Shown here piece after piece: positions 35,663 through 44,036 of a stretch of 64,000 nucleotides of DNA. The stretch is from NCBI RefSeq assembly GCF_943914685.1, contig NZ_CALUCZ010000016.1:4740-68739 (forward strand), written 5' to 3'. Origin of the DNA: an uncultured Mobiluncus sp. (GTDB taxonomy: Bacteria > Actinomycetota > Actinomycetes > Actinomycetales > Actinomycetaceae). Below the pieces are notes generated by a model that saw only the letters and a list, made by a program, of their open reading frames with translations, searched no databases and was not told the DNA's origin. Made by a program: the position numbers and the translations under genes. Positions within the stretch are counted from its first letter, which is position 1. Each line of letters opens with the position of its first letter.

Positions 35663-36490
35663 TTGAATCCCAATAACCACGGTTTTCCCCGCTGGCTGTA
35701 TCTGCCAGCGGGGATAGCCTTGCTGTTGGTCGTTTTGCCTATTGTCGGGCTCATGGTGCGCGTGCCGTGGACTCGTCTGGTGGAAATCCTGACCCGCGAC
35801 GAATCCCGTGACGCTTTGCTGTTGAGCCTGCGGACCTGCCTGGTGTCGCTGGTGCTGGTGCTGGTCCTGGGCACGCCCCTGGCACTGCTGATTTCGCGCA
35901 CCGAAGGATTTTGGGCGTACGTGTGGCGCACTTTTGCGGTCCTGCCCATGGTGTTGCCGCCGGTCGTAGCCGGTTTGGCGCTCTTGGTGACGCTGGGGCG
36001 TCGCGGCGTAGTGGGACAGTACCTGTCCTTGGCTGGTATCGAGATTGGGTTCACCACCATAGCCGTGGTGCTGGGACAAACGTTCGTGGCCATGCCTTAC
36101 TACGTGGTGTCCCTGGAGTCCGCGTTGCGCACTTTCGATTCCGGTTACGAGCGGATTGCGGCGACTTTGGGGGCGTCTCCGACCTATGTGTTGCGCCGTG
36201 TCACGCTACCTTTGCTGAGCCCTGCCATAGTCGGGGGCGCCACCATGGCTTTTGCCCGCGCCTTGGGCGAATTCGGGGCGACGCTGACTTTCGCGGGTTC
36301 TCTGCAAGGGGTGACCCGCACCCTCCCCCAGGCTATCTATCTGTTGCGCGAGGACGACTCTGACCTGGCTTTAGCGCTGTCCGTAGTGCTGGTGCTGTTG
36401 GCTGCCACCATGATGGGATTGTCGGCCATCTTTACCACCCACCGCGCCAAGCAGCTCACGACGCAACCGGAAAGTGGTGATGAACAGTGA
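35663..36490 (+). CDS. modB: Molybdate ABC transporter permease
   Basis: 275 aa membrane protein with five to six TM segments. The EAA loop that contacts ModC reads ERIAATLGASPTYVLRRV. LPMVLPPVVAGLALL is typical of ModB. The start is TTG 35663, with AAAGG 6 nt before. It overlaps modC by 4 nt. Confidence 0.94.
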   Translation: MNPNNHGFPRWLYLPAGIALLLVVLPIVGLMVRVPWTRLVEILTRDESRDALLLSLRTCLVSLVLVLVLGTPLALLISRTEGFWAYVWRTFAVLPMVLPPVVAGLALLVTLGRRGVVGQYLSLAGIEIGFTTIAVVLGQTFVAMPYYVVSLESALRTFDSGYERIAATLGASPTYVLRRVTLPLLSPAIVGGATMAFARALGEFGATLTFAGSLQGVTRTLPQAIYLLREDDSDLALALSVVLVLLAATMMGLSAIFTTHRAKQLTTQPESGDEQ

Positions 36491-37629
36491 AAACTCGCCC
36501 CGATACGGCAGCAAATCCCGCGGAATTCCCCGCCGCTACCACCGCGACCGGAGGCGAAGTCCTGGTGAAAGCAGGCATCAAGGAACGCAATGTCACGGTG
36601 CAGTGCGCCTTTCCGGCGGGGCTGATTACTGCCATCGTCGGACCGAACGGGGCTGGGAAGTCTACGATTCTGGGAATGATTTCCGGGCTGCTGGCCCCCG
36701 ATTCAGGAGAAGTTCGCAGCGGGGAAACGGTGTTTGCCAATGCCTCCCGGTTCCTGCCGCCCCATCAGCGTCCTGTTGCGATGCTGACCCAAAAACCCCT
36801 GCTGTTTCCACACTTGAGCGTGCTGGAAAACGTGGCGTTCGGACCGAGAGCCCGCCACCGGTCACGGGAGGAAGCCCGGCGCATCGCGCGCCAGGAGCTA
36901 GCGGCGGTGGGCGCTTTAGAACTGGCCGATCGTCCCGCTACGGCGCTGTCCGGAGGGCAGTCGCAGCGCGTGGCGATTGCGCGAGCCCTGGCGACACACC
37001 CGCAAGTCGTACTGTTGGACGAACCGTTTTCCGCCCTCGATGTCGAGACTGCCACCAAGCTGCGGGAAGTACTGTCGAAACGGCTGCGTCAAGAGCCGCG
37101 GCCGACCGTGATTTTTGTGACCCACGACCCGCTCGATGTGTGGATACTGGCCGACCATGTGGTCGCCATCGAAAACGGCCATTTGATTGGGGAAGGCACG
37201 GTAGTAGAAATGCTGGGACAGCCTGCCACGAAGTTCCTGGAAAACCTGTCCGGCATGAACCTGTTGGCCGGAGTCATTGAGGAATCCGGCGAAGTCGCCA
37301 CCATCAATGCCGGCGGGGTGAAACTGACGGGGTTGTGGCAAGGCGAGCATCACCCCGGCCCTCAAACCCCAGCTCTCACCGCTTTTGCTCCCCAGTCCGT
37401 GGCTCTATTCGAGACGGCTGTTTCCGGCTCCCCGCGCAATACTTGGCAGGCGCGTGTCACGGACATCACGCCGCGCGGCGCGGTGCAGTGGATTAGTTTG
37501 GAGCTGGACGGCGGGCAAAGCATTCAAGCCGTCCTGACCCCGCAAGCCGTCAGCGCCCTGCAGCTGGCTCCCGGTTCACCCATTTTCGCCGAGGTCAAAG
37601 CCACTCAGATTACGGTATATCCGCGTTAA
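36487..37629 (+). CDS. modC: Molybdate ABC transporter ATPase
   Basis: 380 aa. Walker A GPNGAGKST is near residue 53, the signature reads LSGGQSQRVAIARAL and Walker B reads VVLLDEPFSALD. The switch His lies in VTHDP. Residues ~285-378 form a TOBE domain that binds oxyanion. GTG 36487 overlaps the modB stop (GTGA). Drives molybdate import for nitrate reductase and other Moco enzymes. Confidence 0.94.
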   Translation: MKTRPDTAANPAEFPAATTATGGEVLVKAGIKERNVTVQCAFPAGLITAIVGPNGAGKSTILGMISGLLAPDSGEVRSGETVFANASRFLPPHQRPVAMLTQKPLLFPHLSVLENVAFGPRARHRSREEARRIARQELAAVGALELADRPATALSGGQSQRVAIARALATHPQVVLLDEPFSALDVETATKLREVLSKRLRQEPRPTVIFVTHDPLDVWILADHVVAIENGHLIGEGTVVEMLGQPATKFLENLSGMNLLAGVIEESGEVATINAGGVKLTGLWQGEHHPGPQTPALTAFAPQSVALFETAVSGSPRNTWQARVTDITPRGAVQWISLELDGGQSIQAVLTPQAVSALQLAPGSPIFAEVKATQITVYPR

Positions 37630-37647
37630 TTTTTTATAAACCGTAAA

Positions 37648-37711
37648 TATAAGGTGAAAATAGCGCGGTAGCTGCCATTATTGGCAGCTACCGCCCAAAT
37701 CCCACCTTATA
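37648..37711. terminator. Compound inverted repeat between converging modC and nuclease genes
   Basis: An inner perfect 13-bp stem (37665-37677 with 37682-37694, loop TTAT) sits inside a second perfect pair, TATAAGGTG (37648-37656) and CACCTTATA (37703-37711). No long T-run follows on either strand. It lies between two converging genes, so a two-way terminator is the simplest reading, but the nested symmetry is unusual. Confidence 0.55.
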
Positions 37712-37733
37712 ATCACCAATTCCAGTTTGATAC

Positions 37734-38621
37734 CTATGGAACTGGCTCTTCCGGACAGCCTTTCAGCACCCCCGTCATGGCCTGTTTCTCTGCCGGGGTC
37801 ACCCACAGCCCGTATTTTGCTTTCACCGCAATCTGACGCGCCACGTAAGCGCAGCGATAATCGCGCGCGGGCGGCAGCCAGGCAGCAGCATCTTGGGATT
37901 GTTTATCCTGATTGGCCTGGCCTTTTACCGCTTCCAAGTTCAGCGGGTCGTTGGCGATGGCTTCCCGTTCCTGCTGGCTGAGCTGCTGGCCGCCGGTACG
38001 CCACACGTTACCCAACGCCACCACGTGGTCAATCTGGACCACGTCAGAAGTTTCCTGCGACCGCTTGAAATCAACGGTTTCCCCGGTGTATTTATCGTGC
38101 AAGACCCCGCTTTGTACCACGCAGTGCGCGGGAGTGGTGTTCGTAGCCGCCCGGTATTGGACGTCCTCTAGGTCGCGAGCCAACACTTCGTTGCGGGTAT
38201 TGCAATCATCGCCGTCAAGGTCCAGCCACCCCTTGCCGAACAGCCGCTCACGGTCAAAATCGTGGAAAGAATCTTTGTCGCGCACTTCCAAAGTGTCCAA
38301 CACGTCACTAGCGCGGCTCCCCGCAGTTTTTCCGGCGGTGTCACGAGTCTGTTCCCCGGCGTTCCCGGATTGGTTGGCGGAATGGGTCCAGTCACCGCCG
38401 ATGAGGCCGAACAACCAGCCGTCGTCCCCGACGAACTGGGTACCCAAACCGGTCACGGCCACCACGGCGAACGTCACCAGAGCCAAATTGCGCCCCCGCT
38501 GGTTACGGTTTGAACTCTTGCCGAACCAACCGTCCCAGGGCGCTACCTGCGGAGTTTCCGGTTCCAGACCGCGGCTTTCCTCCAGCCCAGCACCCTGACC
38601 AGTTTTGTTCTGATTGCTCAT
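37734..38621 (-). CDS. Membrane-anchored or exported HNH nuclease (DUF1524/GmrSD C-terminal type)
   Basis: 295 aa. One TM or uncleaved signal near residues 44-63 (LALVTFAVVAVTGLGTQFVG) puts the enzymatic part outside. The nuclease core carries the family pattern QIDHVVALGNVW, ANDPLNLEAVKGQANQDK, AAWLPPARDYRCAYVARQIAVK and a closing CP. The DH and N...K residues match the HNH metal site. The ATG overlaps the stop of the methyltransferase gene (ATGA), so the two are co-translated. Likely degrades DNA at the cell surface; any tie to the methyltransferase is inference. Confidence 0.85.
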   Translation of the reverse strand: MSNQNKTGQGAGLEESRGLEPETPQVAPWDGWFGKSSNRNQRGRNLALVTFAVVAVTGLGTQFVGDDGWLFGLIGGDWTHSANQSGNAGEQTRDTAGKTAGSRASDVLDTLEVRDKDSFHDFDRERLFGKGWLDLDGDDCNTRNEVLARDLEDVQYRAATNTTPAHCVVQSGVLHDKYTGETVDFKRSQETSDVVQIDHVVALGNVWRTGGQQLSQQEREAIANDPLNLEAVKGQANQDKQSQDAAAWLPPARDYRCAYVARQIAVKAKYGLWVTPAEKQAMTGVLKGCPEEPVP

Positions 38622-39913
38622 GCGTCCAGCCTAACGAAGTAATCTTGCCCGGTCACATCTGCCACCAGGCCCACCCCACGAGGGGTCTCCCCGAGGGCGG
38701 CAAAATCGACGACCGTGTCTCGTGACGGTGCCACTACGGACTGAGGCGTGAAAACCCCGGCGGAAAAACCGGCAAAATCCAGGTCTAGGGCCACCCAATC
38801 CACCAGCTCCGTCCAGTCCGGTTTGTCGAATTGGCCAGTCGTATCGTCCTCGGCGGCATCTTTTGTCACATCGGCACCCAGTTTCGCGAAGTGAGTTTCG
38901 ACTTCTCGGGCCAATGACTCTAAGCCCGGCACGATTCGGTTCGCGCCCCAGGACGCGGAATCTCGCCACACTTCAAAGCCGACTCCGGCTTGCACCAGGC
39001 GCCGCCGAGCCAGATGCACCCCCAAACTATTGCGCTCTATCCCCAGGAAACGCCGCCCTAGCTGGGCTGCTGCCACCAAAGTGGAGCCGGACCCGGCGAA
39101 ACAGTCCATCACCAGTCCCCCCGGCGGGCATGCCGCGGCGATGGCGCGTTGCATGACTGCCACCGGCTTTTGGGTCGGATACCCTACCCAGGTTTCAGAA
39201 TGATTCGGCGGCCGAGAAATCTGCCAAACATCGGGGGCGACCATGCCCTGCGGATTGAACAGTTCGCGGCGCTTCGGGGCTATGGCTGCGTTATACGCCA
39301 CCCGCACCGCATCGGGGTCAAAATAGTAACGGCGCCGGTCGCGGGCATAAAACAGGATAGTGTCGTGTTTGTGGCCGAAAGCCCGCCGCGACCCCCCGCC
39401 CGAAGCGTAAGCCCACACAATCTCATTGACCAGGTTACTTGCCCCGAACACCTCGTCCAGGACCAGGCGTAACGCGGCGGAGGAATGCCAATCACAGTGC
39501 ACAAAAATAGTTCCCGTTGGCGACAAAAATCGCCGTAACACCGTCAGCCTCTCGTACAGATGTTGCAGGTAATCCGCGGTTTTCCAGCGGTCGCCGTACT
39601 GTTTCACTGCGATGGTGCGTTTCGGGCCACCCCGGTGGTGCGTCCGAATCTGTTGCACATAGTCGGCCCCAGAGTTAAACGGCGGATCGATATAGATACA
39701 GTCGACGCTGCCCTCGTATTGGGGCAGCAATCCGCTCATGACCTGCAGGTTTTCCCCGACATAGAGGCGGTTTTCGCTCTGCGATGTCGCGACTTCGCCC
39801 CCGAGCGTTTCCTGGTAGTGCTCAGCTCGGACGTAGGGCCGGGGTGCGGCCAATGTCACTTCGTGTTTTCCGCGCCACGTCAAAGCCAGTTCCGGAGATT
39901 TTTCCTGCACCAT
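38618..39913 (-). CDS. Site-specific DNA methyltransferase (N6-adenine/N4-cytosine, beta-type motif order)
   Basis: 431 aa. The catalytic DPPFNSG motif (IV) is at 76-82. The SAM motif DCFAGSGSTLVAA (I) is near 270-285, preceded by YPTQKPVAV; this order marks the beta class, as in type III Mod or solitary enzymes. Target segments such as WAYASGGGSRRAFGHKHDTIL follow type III Mod style. No restriction subunit with helicase motifs is present. It is followed by an overlapping exported HNH nuclease. It is divergent from YbjN. Confidence 0.9.
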   Translation of the reverse strand: MVQEKSPELALTWRGKHEVTLAAPRPYVRAEHYQETLGGEVATSQSENRLYVGENLQVMSGLLPQYEGSVDCIYIDPPFNSGADYVQQIRTHHRGGPKRTIAVKQYGDRWKTADYLQHLYERLTVLRRFLSPTGTIFVHCDWHSSAALRLVLDEVFGASNLVNEIVWAYASGGGSRRAFGHKHDTILFYARDRRRYYFDPDAVRVAYNAAIAPKRRELFNPQGMVAPDVWQISRPPNHSETWVGYPTQKPVAVMQRAIAAACPPGGLVMDCFAGSGSTLVAAAQLGRRFLGIERNSLGVHLARRRLVQAGVGFEVWRDSASWGANRIVPGLESLAREVETHFAKLGADVTKDAAEDDTTGQFDKPDWTELVDWVALDLDFAGFSAGVFTPQSVVAPSRDTVVDFAALGETPRGVGLVADVTGQDYFVRLDA

Positions 39914-40056
39914 CTCATCCTAATATGGGCGGGTCAGCTGGCAATAACCAGCTGCTCCCGGAGAAAACCCGCGCTTTCACCGCCAGAGAAATCCGCGGCA
40001 GGGCCTTGTGAAATCGGCTAAAATGGAACCTACCACCAGTCGGGAGGAGACGGGTC

Positions 40057-40575
40057 ATGAGTGAGGACAGCGGGGATTTTTTCGATAACCCTTTTGAATC
40101 ACCATTCGACAACGCGCCTTTTTCCGTCAATAGGCTGCCCAACCTGACTCGTGACCGAGTTAAGAAAGTCCTGGAAAGCCACAACTGGAGCTACCAGGTC
40201 AACCACGACGGTGATGTGGGCGGGGCCTGGCAAAACGGCATCTATTACTTCCAGGTGACCGGGGAAAAGGATACTATCCTCTGCGTGCGCGGCACTTGGC
40301 GCGGTGAACCGGAACTGGACGATTTTATCCTGATCAACTCGATTTGTAACCGCTGGAACACGGACTATTACTGGCCGAAAGCCTACGCGCGAGTGACCGA
40401 AGACCGCGAAGTCTTCGTGCATACGGAACTGCCTATCAGCTGGCGTACCGGTCTGACGGACGCGCAGCTGGACGAACAGGTACGCTGCGCCTTGGAATCC
40501 AGCGAGGATTTCTTTGAGCATTTGGCCGAGCAGCTCCCCAACGCGATGCCGGAACCGGACGAAGATTCCGAATAG
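40057..40575 (+). CDS. YbjN domain protein
   Basis: 172 aa soluble protein. The central YbjN fold shows in LTRDRVKKVLESHNWSYQVN, GIYYFQVTGEKDTILCVRG, SICNRWNTDYYWPKAYARV and a helical C-terminus. YbjN-like proteins are thought to act in stress or sensory regulation, possibly as chaperone-like folds; exact role unknown. A strong GGGAGGAG precedes ATG 40057. It converges with the oxidoreductase gene 4 nt downstream. Confidence 0.88.
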   Translation: MSEDSGDFFDNPFESPFDNAPFSVNRLPNLTRDRVKKVLESHNWSYQVNHDGDVGGAWQNGIYYFQVTGEKDTILCVRGTWRGEPELDDFILINSICNRWNTDYYWPKAYARVTEDREVFVHTELPISWRTGLTDAQLDEQVRCALESSEDFFEHLAEQLPNAMPEPDEDSE

Positions 40576-40579
40576 GCTC

Positions 40580-42010
40580 TTACGTGGGCAGCAACCACCA
40601 CAGGGCGCGGCCTTTGGCACGGTAGCGTTCCAAGAAACGCTCTATCCGCACTGCCCAATAGGGACCCAAACCGTGGCGCACCCGCAGCACCTGCCGCGCG
40701 GCGTCCTTACCTTTCTTTGGGTAGGTCAGCTCCGCATAGAAACCCCGCGAGGAAATCAGCCCGTAATCCCAACACAAACTCAACACTGATTCAATCTCTT
40801 CCAAGGTTTCAGGTAAAACTTTGTTTTTCTGGTCGGTCAGTTCCTCAATAATCAAATCCGTAACCTGGCGGCTCATCAAGTGAGCCATGTCACGAGTCTG
40901 CATCGGGACGGGTGCTGGGACAGAATCGCTATCCGCGGTAAGTTCGCGGGTGTCCATCGCGATAGCCGAACCAATCCCGAAAATATTGTGATAGGTGGGA
41001 TTGCGGAAAGTGCGCGGCAAGACAGTCACCACTTGTCCGGAACCATTTTGCTGGGTTTTCGCGTCCACCCGTAACCGTCCCCAGCCGTCGTACAAGTCCG
41101 CGCGTAAATCCGCCCCGTTTGCGTCATGCACTGCCAAGGGAGTGAGGACCCGCGCCGCCTCCACCGCCACCAAATCACATTCCATCTCTCCGGGCTGGCC
41201 CTCGCCGTGTACCGGAACGAACCTGACTCTGCGGCCATTTATCGAGGCCAGACGCATATCTTTGTGCAGAATCAGTCGGTGCGTATCGATGAGATGCACA
41301 AGGGCGGTCTGCATGTCCTCTTCCATCTGCAGGTCGTCGGTGTGGCCGTACATCCACGGTCGTCCCGCGTCGAAAAAGTGCAGTTCCACCCGGGAGCGCA
41401 GAAAGGCGGCCCGCAGCACCTCGTCCACGCACAAGGCATATTCCAGAGCCCCGTAAAAACCACCCATGCCGCGAGCGGATCGGCCGATGGCGATGACTTT
41501 CGGCTTGTCGTCCACCGGGGAATCCTGCAGTTCAAACAGCAGTCTGCGCAGTTCCGCCTCCCCCGCGATGGCGCTGTCTAGGCGGTCCAAGACACAAGTC
41601 GGCACCGTGGTAGCTTCCGCGGGAATGCCCGCCACCCGATCAATGTCGTGCCCGGTGGCGATGACCAGGTAATCGTAAGGCACTCGCGCGACTTGGCCCT
41701 CGAGGTGTGAGCCGGTAAAAGTCAGTTGGACCTGGGGACGCGGGTCGTCCCGGTAGCCCTTGGGGTAAACCGCGGTGGCCACGCCCTGGTGAAAAATAAT
41801 TCCTTTTCGCCGGTAGAGCGGACCGAGCGGGACTGTTTGGCGATACACCGGCTGCAGGCCGGAGGCAATCTGGGCCATAACATCGGGATTCGTCCATGCC
41901 GAGCCTGGACTGATAACGATAACATCGTGGTCGTCTTTCAGGCGGTGTTTTAAGCCGAGGGCTGTCGAATGACCAGCCATTCCGGCGCCTATGACAACAA
42001 TCCGAGCCAT
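40580..42010 (-). CDS. FAD/NAD(P)-dependent oxidoreductase (SQR/NDH-2-like)
   Basis: 476 aa. The N-terminal FAD-binding motif is RIVVIGAGMAGHSTALG (residues 3-19). A second Rossmann motif lies near 168-185, and the ATGHD segment is present. The arrangement resembles sulfide:quinone reductase and NDH-2 relatives (WTNPDVMAQIASG, MYGHTDDLQ). Redox cysteines of true SQR are not evident at the expected places, so the electron donor is unknown. AAAGGA precedes ATG 42010. A second, ruined copy of its 5' end lies just upstream. Confidence 0.75.
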   Translation of the reverse strand: MARIVVIGAGMAGHSTALGLKHRLKDDHDVIVISPGSAWTNPDVMAQIASGLQPVYRQTVPLGPLYRRKGIIFHQGVATAVYPKGYRDDPRPQVQLTFTGSHLEGQVARVPYDYLVIATGHDIDRVAGIPAEATTVPTCVLDRLDSAIAGEAELRRLLFELQDSPVDDKPKVIAIGRSARGMGGFYGALEYALCVDEVLRAAFLRSRVELHFFDAGRPWMYGHTDDLQMEEDMQTALVHLIDTHRLILHKDMRLASINGRRVRFVPVHGEGQPGEMECDLVAVEAARVLTPLAVHDANGADLRADLYDGWGRLRVDAKTQQNGSGQVVTVLPRTFRNPTYHNIFGIGSAIAMDTRELTADSDSVPAPVPMQTRDMAHLMSRQVTDLIIEELTDQKNKVLPETLEEIESVLSLCWDYGLISSRGFYAELTYPKKGKDAARQVLRVRHGLGPYWAVRIERFLERYRAKGRALWWLLPT

Positions 42011-42030
42011 CTTAATATCCTTTTCTTTTC

Positions 42031-42156
42031 AGGAGTTCCGCCGAAAACGTTGCCCCGCAACGTTTTTCACCGGCTCCACCCCACCACGCGCCGACGCACA
42101 CTCGCTACGCTCCCTGTCGGCACGCCAACCGGCGCCTATAACAACTATCCGCGCCA
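42031..42156 (-). pseudogene. Remnant of a second oxidoreductase 5' end
   Basis: An ATG at 42156 (behind AGGTGA) opens with MARIVVIGAG, the same first ten residues as the gene at 40580-42010. It uses different synonymous codons at several positions, so it is a diverged paralogue and not a fresh copy. After the tenth residue the reading becomes unrelated (WRADRERSECASARGG) and stops at 42031. The rest of the gene is gone. Confidence 0.6.
42044..42067. terminator. Symmetric hairpin between SDR and oxidoreductase genes
   Basis: AAAACGTTGC (42044-42053), loop CCC, GCAACGTTTT (42057-42066): a perfect 10-bp stem with a T-rich end on either strand. It lies inside the remnant ORF, downstream of the SDR gene on the minus strand, and is likely its terminator. 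Confidence 0.5.
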
Positions 42157-42160
42157 TGGT

Positions 42161-43012
42161 TCACCTAGCCGGTTTTTCCAGGCGGACTTTGATCGTGCTG
42201 GTGGCTTGTTCCACAGGCTTGATTTTCAGCTGGTCGATATTCACGTGCGCCGGCAAGTTCAAGGTCCAAACAATAGCTTGGGCAATATCGGCCCCCACCA
42301 GCGGATAATCCACCCCGGCATAAACACCCTCCGCCGCAGCCTTGTCCTCTAGGCGCGACAGGGAAAATTCCGGGGTTTGCACCAATCCGGGCATAATCTC
42401 GATAATCCGAATCGGTTTACCCACCAGCTCCAGGCGCAACGTCTCGGGCAGCATCGCCTCGGCGTGCTTGGCGGCGGTATAACCCGCCCCGCCCGGATAC
42501 GTCTCGTGACCGGCAGTCGAGGTGACGAACACCAAATCCCCGCCCCCGTGAGCCAACATTTGCGGCAGGAAAGCCTGGGTGACCTGCAGGGAGGACAAAA
42601 CGTTGATGCTGTACATGGTTTTCCACCGCTCCAGCTTCGCCTCCATCACGGTGTCGGTGCCGCGCGCTCCCCCGGCATTGTTGACCACCGCGTCCACGAC
42701 CTGTCCCTCGGCGGTCGCCCACTCAAACAGCGCCTGCACGTGCTCCGGAATGGTCAGGTCAGCAGCAAAAGCCGCGCAGCCAGTCTCATAAGCCAGTGCG
42801 GCCAGCCTTTCGGCGCGCCGGGCGGTCGCCAACACCTCCCACCCGCAGGCACACAGCTGTTTCACGGTTTCCCAGCCGATGCCAGTAGAAGCCCCGGTCA
42901 CCAGCACTCGTCCCGGCTGGCGGGCCGGGCGCGTTTCGGGAACGGTAATTCCGAAACTTTGGAGGTCAAGAGGGTGTGAGGACGGCTTTACGGGGCCGGG
43001 TGTGATGCTCAT
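42161..43012 (-). CDS. Short-chain dehydrogenase/reductase
   Basis: 283 aa classical SDR. NAD(P) motif TGASTGIGWET (residues ~39-50), NNAGG, the catalytic Ser in VTSTAGHE and YTAAK (Tyr/Lys). A basic RR after the second strand favours NADP(H). The first ~33 residues are an extra proline-rich lead. Substrate unknown. AAGGTGA precedes ATG 43012. It is divergent from proC. Confidence 0.88.
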   Translation of the reverse strand: MSITPGPVKPSSHPLDLQSFGITVPETRPARQPGRVLVTGASTGIGWETVKQLCACGWEVLATARRAERLAALAYETGCAAFAADLTIPEHVQALFEWATAEGQVVDAVVNNAGGARGTDTVMEAKLERWKTMYSINVLSSLQVTQAFLPQMLAHGGGDLVFVTSTAGHETYPGGAGYTAAKHAEAMLPETLRLELVGKPIRIIEIMPGLVQTPEFSLSRLEDKAAAEGVYAGVDYPLVGADIAQAIVWTLNLPAHVNIDQLKIKPVEQATSTIKVRLEKPAR

Positions 43013-43138
43013 CTTTTGGTCACCTTTCCAAAATTTTTGGCTGCAGAGCCACGCTATAGACTTAGCCTATAGGAAAACGACTCCGGCGGTTTGCTCTGAG
43101 CGCCGGGGAAAACCGCGCAAATCAGGAAAAGAGGCAAG

Positions 43139-43951
43139 ATGAAACTCGGTTTTATTGGAATGGGTGCCATGGGTTCGGCAATCGCGGCAGGAGCCCTGAA
43201 GCACGACTTCGTCAAGGCCTGCGACCTGAGTTTTTCTGATTTCGGCGTGACCCCGGGGGAACACCCGCTGACCAAAGAGTTCGGAGTCCAGCAGGTGGCT
43301 TCTAACCGTGAGTTGGTCGGGGCGGTTGACGCGGTGGTCATTGCGGTGAAACCGAAACATATCGGCGCAGTCCTCACCGAAATCGCCTCGGAGCTGGGAG
43401 GAAAGCTGGTCATTTCTATCGCCGGAGGGGTCGGACTGGACCATCTGGAGGGCTGGCTCACCCCGTACACCCCCATCGTGCGGGTCATGCCAAACCTGAA
43501 CGCCCAGGTCAACGCCGCCATGTCGGCCTTGTGCGCAAACGCGGCGGTAACCCCAGAACAAAAGCAGTACGCCCGGGCCCTGTTCAACGCGGTGGGCCGC
43601 ACGGTCGAGCTGGAGGAATCCCTGTTCTCCGCGTTTACCGCCATTGCTGGTTGCGCCCCCGCCTGGACTTATACCTACGTGGAAGCCTTGGCGAAAGCCG
43701 GTGTGGCGGCGGGGCTGACAAAAGCGGCGGCCATCGAGTCCGCGACCCAGATGCTGCTGGGGTCCGCCCTCATGCTGCAAGACGGTTTGGAAAAGGGCGC
43801 TCACCCCGGCCAGCTGGTCGATCGGGTGTGCTCCCCCGGCGGCTCCACCATCGCCGGCCTGCTGGCGGGTGAGGACGCGGGATTCTCGCGAGCCGTAGTA
43901 CACATGGTTGAGGGCGCTATGGCTGGGGACGCCAAAGCGACCCAGAAATAA
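43139..43951 (+). CDS. proC: Pyrroline-5-carboxylate reductase
   Basis: Last step of proline synthesis, using NAD(P)H. 270 aa. N-terminal KLGFIGMGAMGSAIAAG, the middle VIAVKPKHIGAVLTEI, the RVMPNLNAQVNAAM motif, and the C-terminal dimerisation segment HPGQLVDRVCSPGGSTIAGL. It stands just upstream of valS in the same direction (85-nt gap). Confidence 0.93.
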   Translation: MKLGFIGMGAMGSAIAAGALKHDFVKACDLSFSDFGVTPGEHPLTKEFGVQQVASNRELVGAVDAVVIAVKPKHIGAVLTEIASELGGKLVISIAGGVGLDHLEGWLTPYTPIVRVMPNLNAQVNAAMSALCANAAVTPEQKQYARALFNAVGRTVELEESLFSAFTAIAGCAPAWTYTYVEALAKAGVAAGLTKAAAIESATQMLLGSALMLQDGLEKGAHPGQLVDRVCSPGGSTIAGLLAGEDAGFSRAVVHMVEGAMAGDAKATQK

Positions 43952-44036
43952 CCCCCGCCCCACCGAACGCGTTAGGGTAGCGGGAACGCGAGCGGGTAGA
44001 CTATTGCAGGTAAATCACAACGATAAAAGGAAAACG

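Noticed and set aside
43908..44036. Upstream extension of valS into proC
   Set aside because: No ribosome site; AAAGGA and the conserved start fix ATG 44037.
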